NCBI GenBank assembly: GCA_002450295.1
Contig: DJYX01000021.1
Span: forward strand, 1 to 5,010
Direction: 5' to 3'
From: Deltaproteobacteria bacterium UBA6967
GTDB lineage: Bacteria > SAR324 > NAC60-12
DNA: 5,010 nt
Shown: positions 1 through 5,010 of the stretch, in pieces
How the letters are laid out: every line of letters begins with the position of its first letter
Position numbering within the stretch: the first letter of the stretch is position 1
The notes under the pieces: model-generated
Databases searched by the model: none
What the model was told of the DNA's origin: nothing
Seen by the model: the letters and a program-made list of their open reading frames with translations, nothing else
Translations under genes and position numbers: made by a program

Positions 1-3000
1 CAGGATTTTTTCGTTTTGTTTCCGGTACTATCAATGATTTGAAATTTAAAGATGCTTACATTCGGGGATACGAAAGGGTTGGGTTGCTATCCGGCAAACA
101 AACAACTGGATCCATTTCACACATCGAAATAGATAATTTGACAGTCGTTGGATTGCACAGCAAATCTGGGGGAATCATCGGGGAAAGCTTCGGAAGCATT
201 TCAAAGATATCCATCAAAAATTTAAACCTGAGTGGACAAGATTCAGTTGGAGGTCTTGTTGGCAGAATGGCTGCTGGTTCAATCCAGTTATCTTCTGTAA
301 TGGGCAATGTTGCTGGTGACAATAAAGTTGGAGGACTGGTTGGAAATTTAGCTAATGGCTCAATTACTAACAGCTATGCATTGACTGATATTACTGACAG
401 TTTAGGCGGCTCAGGAATGTTTTTGGGAGGGCTTACTGGTCGATATAGTGGTGCTGGACCCATAAAAAATTCTTATGCTATAGGATCTATTTCGGGTGGA
501 ACTGACATTGGTGGGGTGGTTGGCGATAATGATTCTGGTGGCATTGTCATCAATACTTATTATAACAGTCAGTTAGCCCAAAGCTCTTTCAATACTATTG
601 GTGATAATCGTACGGAAACCCAACTTAAACACACCCTGACTAGCACTGATATTGTCGACGGTGCACAGACCTACACAGGCTGGGACTTTAATAATATTTG
701 GGATCCAGGCAGTGCCTGTGACTATCCTCGGTTACGCTGGCAAAATGAACCGCTGCAGGTCAGCTGTGTACTGCATGATGGCCTTGACAATGCGAACGCT
801 GCCAGTCGATCCGCAGGAATTCAGATCGGCTTCAACCGTCCTCTGGACAACAACACCTTGATTTTCGGAGACACGCTCAAAATTACGCCTGCAGTCCGTC
901 TAGACAACTTCAGTTACGACAACACGACTCAAATCTTGACCCTGCGACCAAACGCACCCTTGCAGGAGGCTACGACCTACTCCATACAGTTCCAGAACAT
1001 TCAGACAAACGATCACCTCAGCAGTCTAGACAACTACACCCATACCTTCACTACAAGCCAGCTGGGGACAACGTGGCTCAAGGCCACCGACAATGCTGGT
1101 TTTGTTGCTATCAATAACTCCCGTTTGGAAGTCTTCCAAAATAAGCTTTGGCTGCTAGGGGGCAACAATGGCTCAGTGTCCAATCAAATCTGGACCTCTG
1201 AAAATGGCGTAGACTGGAGCATATTTAGCACTTCGACCCAATCTCTCGAAATGTGGGTACAACGGCAAAACCACTCCAGCACAGTCTTCCAGAACAAACT
1301 CTGGGTGCTGGGAGGGCACTCGGGTTCTGGTGCTAATCCAAACTCTATTTGGAGCTCTCCAAATGGGGTTACTTGGTCAATTACAGAAAATTCTGAATGG
1401 AGCAAGCGTTGGCGCAACTCTACAGTTGTCTTCAACGACCGACTTTGGGTGATTGGGGGGCATAATAGCGGCTGGAAAAATGATGCCTGGAGTTCTGTTG
1501 ATGGAACCAATTGGGATCAAGAAAATACTTCTTCAGTCTGGGTTGATTATGGGGCTGAATCCACCGCAGTCGTTTTTGATGGCAAAATCTGGATGCTTGG
1601 CGGTTGGCAAGGTCCAAACCCTGGAACACTTATCAACACTATCCGTAACAGTTCTGATGGTAAAACCTGGCAAACCGTAACCCCACAGGGCGCAATCTGG
1701 GAACCACGATGGGATCATCAAGCCGTTATCTTTGATAACAAAATTTGGGTGATCGGGGGTGAAGTAAGAAATGACAGCTCTGCTCCAGATTTAAATTTTA
1801 ATGATGTCTGGTACACAGCTGATGGCACAAACTGGATAGAGTTGGTTGATGCCGCTGACTGGCCTGCCCGTTCTAGATTCACCTCTACTATATTCGACAA
1901 CAAACTCTGGATTGCTACAGGAGACAATGGTGCTGGGCAAAGATTCAATGATGTCTGGTACACCGAAGGTAGCGGTTTGATCGTCGCTTCAATGCGTGAC
2001 AACGCGACAGATATCAACCGGACCCCTGAACTCTGGATGCGGCTGAGCTATCCGTTAAATCCAGATTCGCTCAATCCAACCAACTTCTTCTTGCAACAAG
2101 ACAACGGCAGCCTCTCTTCCGGCACTCCGCTAATGGATCCTGACAACATCACGCTTCGTTTTGTACCGGATGGCCCACTTGATAACTCCACTGCATATCA
2201 ATTGATCGGCACTACTGGTTTGAAGAAGCAGAGTGACAACAAGTCCATCTTCCAGATCAACCGGCTCCTCCCCTTCACCACCGACACGATCAATCCAAGT
2301 GCGAATCTCAGTGATGGGCTGATTGCCTACTATCCAATGAATGGAAATGGAGCTGACCTAGGAACAAATTCATTGGATGCGACGAACCATGGAGCTACCA
2401 GTTCTACAAGCAGGTTGAATGGCAATGCTAAGGCTATGTCTTTTGGTGGCGGTGATTACCTTCAAATCAATGATAATAGCTTGTTTAAACCAACTGGCAG
2501 TCTGACTATTAGTGTTTGGGCATACTCTGATGATTGGAGTACTAGCTGTAATAGTACAAAATTGATTCTCTCCAAAACACAGTCCAGTGGATACAATTTA
2601 GGCTGCTTTGTGGATTCAGGGGTGAGTAAAATCCGCAGTCAAATTATGCTTGGCTCAAGCTATGTTTCTCTTACACACCCAACGTCATCTCTTCAAAATG
2701 GTTGGCATCACTTTGCAGTGGTACATGACCATTCCTCAGATCAACAAATTTTATACATAGATGGGAACATTGCTGAACTAGCAAGTAGTGCTAATGAGAT
2801 CGTTCATGGATCAGTTCCTCTTTCGATTGGTGCAGAACCAAATTCTGATGGTTCAGCTTCCTTTGGTTGGCGAGGACAAATTGATGAAGTCATGCTTTAC
2901 AACCGGGCTCTGAACCAGGATGAAATTCATGCACTTATCAATGTCAGTGACTCAGTTCCTCCGCTCGAAGGAGGTGTGTTGGTCAACAGTGGTGCCGATA

Positions 3001-4253
3001 ACACCACCTCGGACACGCTGACCTTGAACCTCACTTCCCGGGATGCTTCGCCGATTGTGGCCTACCAAGTCACAGACAATGGCAGTTTTACTGGGTTGCC
3101 GTGGATTTCCGACAATCTGACTCCATCAGACAACATCAACTTCACAACCAATTTCACCTTGGGTAGTCCGCTGTATGGCGAACGCCAAATCCAGGTGCGC
3201 TTCCAAGACCAGGCAAGCAATATCTCCCAACCCTTCTCGGATAACATCACCCGACTCGATACTACCCCACCCCAACACCTCAGCTTTTCATTGCTGGGAA
3301 CGGCAGGCAATGACAACTTCACCAATTCAGCCAATGTCAGTTTCACTGCGAGTGCGACTGATGATGTTGCAGCTGTTGGCATGTACCTTAGCGAAAACAG
3401 CACCCCACCTTTAGACAACGCCTCCAGCTGGCAATCTTTCAGCACTTCGGGAACCTTTCAGCTGAGTTCGGGGCAGGGAGCCAAACAGATCTACCTCTGG
3501 TTTAAGGATGCCGCCCAGAACATTTCCGGCTTCCTCATGGAAAACATCACCTTTGACAATGTCTCCCCCACGGCCAATTCCATCTTGATCAACAATGGAG
3601 CCGACAACACTACCTCCTCGACGGTCACTCTAAGCTTCTACAATGTTATGGGTGCCAGCCACTACTTTGCTACAGACGACTCTGCTACAAGCATCCCCTC
3701 TGCGACAGCAGCAGGATGGCGGGACTATCCATCCAGTGGCTCAGACAACTTTACGTTAACGGGGACTGGAATGCGCGAAATACAGGTCTGGTTCAAGGAT
3801 GAGGCAGGGAATGTTTCTGGATCCTACTCTGACAACATTTCTTGGATTGTGATTGAGGTTTCGTATTCTGAAAATTTCACCGCGGGTACTCTCTCATCAT
3901 CCAGCAGCCAGTGCACTAATTGGAATCATTTCCGGGATAGCTTAAATGGAAATTATTCTTCAATAAGAATTAATGGATCTAACGATTCAATCGGAAAAAT
4001 ATGTTCTGGATCTGCAGCTACAGAACTCTGTAATGCTTTAAAAAGTGGCACACCCACTTCTTCAGAGTGCGGTGGAACAACTTGGAGGGTCGGCACATGC
4101 GGTGGCATAGAATTGTCAGCCTCAACTAGTGGTATCTGTACCTGTGACGCGGCCTTTACTGTAAGACCTTGCATAGGAAATCAAAATTGGGGCGGTATTG
4201 GCGGGTCCTGTGGCAGTAACACTCAATCACTATCTGTCGTTTGTTCGCAATAG
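1..4253 (+). CDS. Giant multi-domain surface/secreted protein (GLUG, Big_5, kelch, LamG, Ig-like), 5' partial
   Basis: The frame is open from base 3 (codons read GFFRFVSGTIND) to the TAG at 4251-4253, so the true start and signal peptide lie upstream. Residue numbers here count from the TTG at 39, giving 1,404 residues. That TTG is not a credible start because it falls inside a GLUG repeat. Domains in order: GLUG repeats (to about 175), Big_5 (242-340), six kelch-type blades (345-645), Big_5 (646-748), LamG (756-968), three Ig-like repeats (970-1272) and a Cys-rich end (about 1280-1404). All are extracellular beta-structured binding or spacer modules. No protease, glycosidase or other catalytic motif is visible, and there is no LPXTG or PEP-CTERM type tail. 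A role in adhesion or polymer binding at the cell surface is inferred from this architecture. D-N-x-[S/T] is strikingly frequent (22 copies). Confidence is high for the gene and low for any specific ligand. Confidence 0.96.
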   Translation, partial: GFFRFVSGTINDLKFKDAYIRGYERVGLLSGKQTTGSISHIEIDNLTVVGLHSKSGGIIGESFGSISKISIKNLNLSGQDSVGGLVGRMAAGSIQLSSVMGNVAGDNKVGGLVGNLANGSITNSYALTDITDSLGGSGMFLGGLTGRYSGAGPIKNSYAIGSISGGTDIGGVVGDNDSGGIVINTYYNSQLAQSSFNTIGDNRTETQLKHTLTSTDIVDGAQTYTGWDFNNIWDPGSACDYPRLRWQNEPLQVSCVLHDGLDNANAASRSAGIQIGFNRPLDNNTLIFGDTLKITPAVRLDNFSYDNTTQILTLRPNAPLQEATTYSIQFQNIQTNDHLSSLDNYTHTFTTSQLGTTWLKATDNAGFVAINNSRLEVFQNKLWLLGGNNGSVSNQIWTSENGVDWSIFSTSTQSLEMWVQRQNHSSTVFQNKLWVLGGHSGSGANPNSIWSSPNGVTWSITENSEWSKRWRNSTVVFNDRLWVIGGHNSGWKNDAWSSVDGTNWDQENTSSVWVDYGAESTAVVFDGKIWMLGGWQGPNPGTLINTIRNSSDGKTWQTVTPQGAIWEPRWDHQAVIFDNKIWVIGGEVRNDSSAPDLNFNDVWYTADGTNWIELVDAADWPARSRFTSTIFDNKLWIATGDNGAGQRFNDVWYTEGSGLIVASMRDNATDINRTPELWMRLSYPLNPDSLNPTNFFLQQDNGSLSSGTPLMDPDNITLRFVPDGPLDNSTAYQLIGTTGLKKQSDNKSIFQINRLLPFTTDTINPSANLSDGLIAYYPMNGNGADLGTNSLDATNHGATSSTSRLNGNAKAMSFGGGDYLQINDNSLFKPTGSLTISVWAYSDDWSTSCNSTKLILSKTQSSGYNLGCFVDSGVSKIRSQIMLGSSYVSLTHPTSSLQNGWHHFAVVHDHSSDQQILYIDGNIAELASSANEIVHGSVPLSIGAEPNSDGSASFGWRGQIDEVMLYNRALNQDEIHALINVSDSVPPLEGGVLVNSGADNTTSDTLTLNLTSRDASPIVAYQVTDNGSFTGLPWISDNLTPSDNINFTTNFTLGSPLYGERQIQVRFQDQASNISQPFSDNITRLDTTPPQHLSFSLLGTAGNDNFTNSANVSFTASATDDVAAVGMYLSENSTPPLDNASSWQSFSTSGTFQLSSGQGAKQIYLWFKDAAQNISGFLMENITFDNVSPTANSILINNGADNTTSSTVTLSFYNVMGASHYFATDDSATSIPSATAAGWRDYPSSGSDNFTLTGTGMREIQVWFKDEAGNVSGSYSDNISWIVIEVSYSENFTAGTLSSSSSQCTNWNHFRDSLNGNYSSIRINGSNDSIGKICSGSAATELCNALKSGTPTSSECGGTTWRVGTCGGIELSASTSGICTCDAAFTVRPCIGNQNWGGIGGSCGSNTQSLSVVCSQ
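3..563 (+). repeat. GLUG-motif repeats (about six units) in the large protein
   Basis: Translated repeats carry the GLUG signature GGLVG or a variant. They occur at residues 15-19 (GLLSG), 44-48 (GGIIG), 71-75 (GGLVG), 98-102 (GGLVG), 130-134 (GGLTG) and 158-162 (GGVVG), spaced 27-32 residues apart. Units have the usual form of a Gly-rich turn followed by a strand with I-x-N-S-Y or similar (NSYAL at 111, NSYAI at 144). The block closes with the tail often seen after GLUG arrays, YYNSQ, TETQLK, GWDFNNIW and YPRLRWQ at 174-235. GLUG arrays are predicted to form a beta-helix on surface proteins. The array runs off the left edge of the window, so the total number of units is unknown. Confidence 0.85.
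762..1058 (+). other. SbsA/Big_5-type Ig-like domain 1
   Basis: Residues 242-340 show the Big_5 pattern: a strand with IQIGFNRPLD followed by NNTLIF, then the central strand LTLRPNAPLQEATTYSI and the closing HTFTTS. This family is a beta-sandwich spacer in S-layer-like and adhesin-like proteins. Here it links the GLUG helix to the propeller. Cys227 and Cys243 lie at its N-terminal edge and could form a disulphide, which is inference. Base composition is higher in G+C than the GLUG region before it (hand counts about 48-50 % against 38-40 %). Confidence 0.75.
1071..1973 (+). repeat. Six-bladed kelch-type beta-propeller with Asp-box-like loops
   Basis: Six repeats begin at F366, F417, F465, F513, F565 and F619, spaced 48-54 residues apart. 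Each starts with F-[QDN]-[NDG]-[KR]-[LI]-W followed by [LVIM]-x-G-G, the kelch double glycine; blade 6 has IATG instead. Five of the six then carry [ST]-x-[ED/N]-G-x-x-W, for example SSPNGVTW, SSVDGTNW and YTADGTNW. This resembles a shortened sialidase Asp-box loop. Blade 6 ends in WYTEGSG without the final Trp. Six repeats in about 300 residues fit a closed six-bladed propeller, a binding platform for protein or glycan. There are no catalytic residues I can point to. At DNA level blades 5 and 6 share an identical 17-mer (1800-1816 and 1947-1963) encoding NDVWYT. Confidence 0.85.
1974..2282 (+). other. SbsA/Big_5-type Ig-like domain 2
   Basis: Residues 646-748 repeat the Big_5 plan seen before the propeller. 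A strand with ELWMRLSYPLNPDSLNP is followed by ITLRFVPDGPLDNSTAYQL and a closing LLPFTTDT. The propeller is therefore bracketed by two related sandwich domains. The two copies are clearly diverged in sequence, so this is not a recent duplication. Four D-N-x-[S/T] motifs fall in the second half of the domain or just before it (N689, N703, N716, N734). Confidence 0.7.
2304..2942 (+). other. LamG/concanavalin A-like lectin-type domain (Laminin_G_3 type)
   Basis: Residues 756-968 carry the hallmarks of the bacterial LamG jelly roll. The start is LIAYYPMNGNGAD, then MSFGGGDYLQI, SLTISVWAYSDDW, the core NGWHHFAVVHD, then ILYIDGN and the closing GQIDEVMLYNRALNQDEI. Cys837 and Cys856 sit in the loop after the ISVW strand and may pair. 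The family binds carbohydrate or protein ligands and is often attached to secreted enzymes and adhesins; no enzyme is attached here within the window. The DNA is AT-rich compared with both flanks (two lines counted at 35-38 % G+C). Confidence 0.88.
2946..3854 (+). repeat. Three tandem bacterial Ig-like repeats of about 100 residues
   Basis: Three units end in the same 22-residue block at residues 1049-1070, 1149-1170 and 1246-1267. Its core is [RK]-[QE]-I-[QY]-[VL]-[RW]-F-[QK]-D, then N-[IV]-S and a closing [DE]-N-I. Units 1 and 3 open with a matching VNSGADNTTS / INNGADNTTS (residues 982-991 and 1184-1193). Unit 2 opens instead with a divergent stretch after TTPP. Such repeats act as a stalk. 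The N-x-[S/T] sequons are densest here. G+C is the highest in the window (lines counted at 50-60 %). Codons end largely in C, unlike the LamG region before and the Cys-rich region after. Confidence 0.8.
3876..4250 (+). other. Cysteine-rich C-terminal domain, unassigned
   Basis: Residues 1280-1404 hold ten cysteines (1292, 1322, 1331, 1344, 1354, 1367, 1369, 1378, 1391, 1402), against four in the preceding 1,279 residues. The arrangement is Q-C-x-x-W, then a Y-S-S-I-R-I-N-G-S strand, K-I-C, E-L-C, S-E-C-G-G, W-R-V-G-T-C-G-G, C-T-C, R-P-C-I-G-N-Q-N-W-G-G, S-C-G and a terminal V-V-C. The even number and compact spacing suggest a disulphide-stabilised extracellular fold. The position at the very end of a surface protein suggests a ligand-binding cap or a secretion/attachment module. 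I cannot name the family. The DNA is AT-rich (one line counted at 33 % G+C). Confidence 0.7.
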
Positions 4254-4259
4254 TGATTG
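4224..4259 (+). other. Perfect 10-bp inverted repeat across the stop codon of the large gene
   Basis: CAATCACTAT at 4224-4233 is exactly complementary to ATAGTGATTG at 4250-4259, with a 16-base loop. The right arm contains the stop codon TAG (4251-4253). A shorter alternative hairpin, GCAAT-AGTG-ATTGC at 4247-4260, competes for the same right arm. The sequence after the stem (CTTTAAACG) has no long T run, so this is not a standard intrinsic terminator. It may act as an mRNA 3'-end stabiliser or a weak terminator; the function is inference. Confidence 0.5.
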
Positions 4260-4315
4260 CTTTAAACGTTTGAATATCAGGTAGTATTCTCAGCTTGTCA
4301 TCAAACATCACAAAC

Positions 4316-4341
4316 AGTGATTAAGATCATGACTAATCACT
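4316..4341 (+). other. Perfect 8-bp inverted repeat downstream of the large gene
   Basis: AGTGATTA at 4316-4323 is exactly complementary to TAATCACT at 4334-4341, around a 10-base loop that itself contains the palindrome TCATGA. No T tract follows (CACCTTTAG), so intrinsic termination is not well supported. The arms repeat the heptamer AGTGATT/AATCACT of the hairpin at the stop codon, 57 bases upstream. A protein-binding operator or part of a paired 3'-end structure are both possible. Confidence 0.4.
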
Positions 4342-4354
4342 CACCTTTAGAACT

Positions 4355-4498
4355 TCAAGCATCATAAATTTTGGAGTTTTCAAAAGCGGACATGGGGAAA
4401 GTCATCATCACCTTCATCGAGTGATCCTCTTCTCTCAAATATGATTCTATTGAATTCTGCTGGTCTTCATTCCAGGGACAGTTCAAACTTTTCTTCAC
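4355..4498 (-). pseudogene. Possible small gene or gene remnant on the minus strand, unrecognised
   Basis: A minus-strand frame runs from GTG (4498-4496) to TGA (4357-4355), 47 codons. The frame stays open upstream to a stop at 4555-4553, and a CTG at 4522 would add eight residues (LDATIIAR). The peptide begins VKKSLNCPWNEDQQ and ends TFPMSAFENSKIYDA. Its charge and hydrophobic pattern read like real protein, with a Lys/Glu-rich first part and an amphipathic tail. Neither the GTG nor the CTG has a convincing ribosome binding site. An internal ATG at 4414-4412 does have AGAGG about 9 bases upstream, but would give only 20 residues. It lies antisense between two sense-strand genes. I do not recognise the family. 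It could be a decayed fragment, a small gene or chance. Confidence 0.25.
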
Positions 4499-4525
4499 TC
4501 GTGCAATAATTGTTGCATCCAGTAC

Positions 4526-4553
4526 TTGAATTAAGTTATTTCTTAAGCAAAAT
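4526..4553 (+). promoter_or_regulatory. Weak sigma70-like promoter candidate for the lipoprotein gene
   Basis: TTGAAT (4526-4531, four of six matches to TTGACA) and CAAAAT (4548-4553, four of six matches to TATAAT) are 16 bases apart. A start of transcription near 4560 would leave a leader of about 35 bases before the ATG. The region is AT-rich, so chance matches of this quality are common. A TTAAG/CTTAA inverted repeat (4531-4546) overlaps the -35 box and spacer and could be an operator, which is speculation. Confidence 0.2.
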
Positions 4554-4594
4554 CATGAGCCTTGCCTGAAATTTCCCATCAAAAATAATAACGC

Positions 4595-5010
4595 ATGCCC
4601 CTACCTCGGTTACAGAAAAAAACGATCTATCTATTGCTGATCCTTTCTTTTTTCCTGAGCACCTGCGCCCCATTGCCGAAGGAAGGGGAAGCTCTCGATA
4701 AAGCGGAAGTTACCCTTACCCTTCAACATCGCACATCCGAGCGGAGTGTTCGTGCCGGCTCCAGTTCACGGAACACCGAGTTCATCGTTGTTGTTGCTGG
4801 TGGGACTACCTTCTCTGAGAAAGGACCCACTGACTATCGCAGTTACGGAGTTTTAGATTTAAGCTCCAACCAAATCACCTTATCGCTTGATCTCAACGCT
4901 TCTCTCCAACTCTTTATCTACCGCTACGCCACAGTCCTCACCTCTAATCAACTACTTAGCAAACTGACCAGCCAAACTCTTGATGACGGAGCCATTGATT
5001 ACGGTGTTAC
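4595..5010 (+). CDS. Probable lipoprotein, N-terminal part (3' partial)
   Basis: ATG at 4595 opens a frame of 138 complete codons that runs off the window. An in-frame TAA at 4589-4591, two codons upstream, makes this the first possible ATG. No strong Shine-Dalgarno is visible in the A-rich leader. Residues 1-9 (MPLPRLQKK) are basic and residues 10-22 form a hydrophobic core. LSTC at 21-24 is a lipobox-like cleavage site with Thr at -1, which is less usual than Gly, Ala or Ser. Ala at +2 would favour the outer membrane if Lol rules apply. The mature part is beta-prone, with alternating strands such as VTLTLQ (39-44), EFIVVVAGG (62-70), ITLSLDL (94-100) and LQLFIYRY (104-111), then a Ser/Thr/Gln-rich stretch. 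I do not recognise the family. It may be the N-terminus of another large surface protein like its neighbour, since that gene's own N-terminus is not visible for comparison. Confidence 0.85.
   Translation, partial: MPLPRLQKKTIYLLLILSFFLSTCAPLPKEGEALDKAEVTLTLQHRTSERSVRAGSSSRNTEFIVVVAGGTTFSEKGPTDYRSYGVLDLSSNQITLSLDLNASLQLFIYRYATVLTSNQLLSKLTSQTLDDGAIDYGV

Larger units (their letters stand above)
4254..4594. other. Intergenic region between the large gene and the lipoprotein gene
   Basis: This stretch of 341 bases has no sense-strand gene that I can support. It contains the right arm of the stop-codon inverted repeat, an 8-bp palindrome AAACGTTT (4264-4271), the second inverted repeat (4316-4341), the doubtful minus-strand open frame, a small hairpin TGCAA/TTGCA (4502-4506 and 4513-4517, AATT loop closed by a T-G wobble), a TTAAG/CTTAA pair (4531-4535 and 4542-4546) and a weak promoter candidate. 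Its length suggests that the two sense genes are separately transcribed. No tRNA or other RNA gene was recognised. Confidence 0.6.

Noticed and set aside
39..41. TTG as the start codon of the large gene
   Set aside because: The frame is open upstream to the window edge and the upstream codons read as part of a GLUG repeat. No signal peptide follows the TTG, so the gene is 5' truncated.
1184..1510. Minus-strand open frame of 108 codons over the propeller
   Set aside because: Its sequence mirrors the repeated kelch codons of the sense strand and has no protein-like features of its own.
1071..1973. Sialidase or galactose oxidase enzyme
   Set aside because: The propeller has repeat signatures only. 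I see no Arg triad, Tyr-Cys cofactor or other catalytic set.
1718..2017. Minus-strand open frame of 99 codons
   Set aside because: It is antisense to propeller blades 5-6 with no ribosome binding site or domain, so it is a shadow of the real gene.
3062..3445. Minus-strand open frame of 127 codons
   Set aside because: It lies wholly antisense to the Ig-like repeats, shows no recognisable domain, and is explained by codon bias of the sense gene.
1000..3900. Recurrent GACAAC hexamer as a DNA uptake sequence or other DNA-level signal
   Set aside because: Nearly all copies are in frame and encode Asp-Asn, and the same dipeptide is also encoded by GATAAT. Selection therefore appears to act on the protein. 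One out-of-frame copy near 1069 is compatible with chance.
4316..4350. Rho-independent terminator
   Set aside because: The stem is perfect but AT-rich and only 8 bp long, and it is not followed by a T run, so only an inverted repeat can be claimed.

Overview
The window is 5,010 bases from what looks like a Gram-negative bacterium. Three things suggest this: a very large secreted multi-domain protein, a likely lipoprotein following it on the same strand, and no Gram-positive cell-wall sorting signal at the end of the large protein. G+C is moderate, roughly 35-60 % in hand-counted lines. The lineage cannot be fixed from sequence alone. The style (GLUG, Big_5, kelch, LamG and Ig modules strung together) is typical of environmental, often marine, proteobacterial or related lineages, but that is an impression.

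Region 1 (1-4253, + strand) is the 3' part of one giant gene whose reading frame is already open at the first base. It encodes a secreted or surface mosaic protein. In order it contains about six GLUG repeats, an SbsA-type Ig-like (Big_5) domain, a six-bladed kelch-type propeller, a second Big_5 domain, a LamG/concanavalin-A-like domain, three bacterial Ig-like repeats of about 100 residues, and a cysteine-rich C-terminal domain of about 125 residues that I cannot assign to a named family. The protein has 30 Asp-Asn dipeptides, and 22 of them form D-N-x-[S/T], which resembles an N-glycosylation sequon. Base composition changes roughly at the domain borders, which suggests modular assembly.

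Region 2 (4254-4594) is a 341-base gap. Its left part and the end of the large gene hold two perfect inverted repeats that share the heptamer AGTGATT/AATCACT, one of them across the stop codon. Its right part holds a minus-strand open frame of 47-66 codons that reads like protein but has no convincing start, so it may be a gene remnant or a small gene. A weak promoter candidate precedes the next gene.

Region 3 (4595-5010, + strand) is the 5' end of a gene with a clear signal peptide and a probable lipoprotein cysteine (Cys24). It continues beyond the window. Both sense-strand genes look like exported, beta-rich envelope proteins, so the locus is probably devoted to cell-surface adhesion or binding of polymers. 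No catalytic site, mobile element, RNA gene or CRISPR array was seen.
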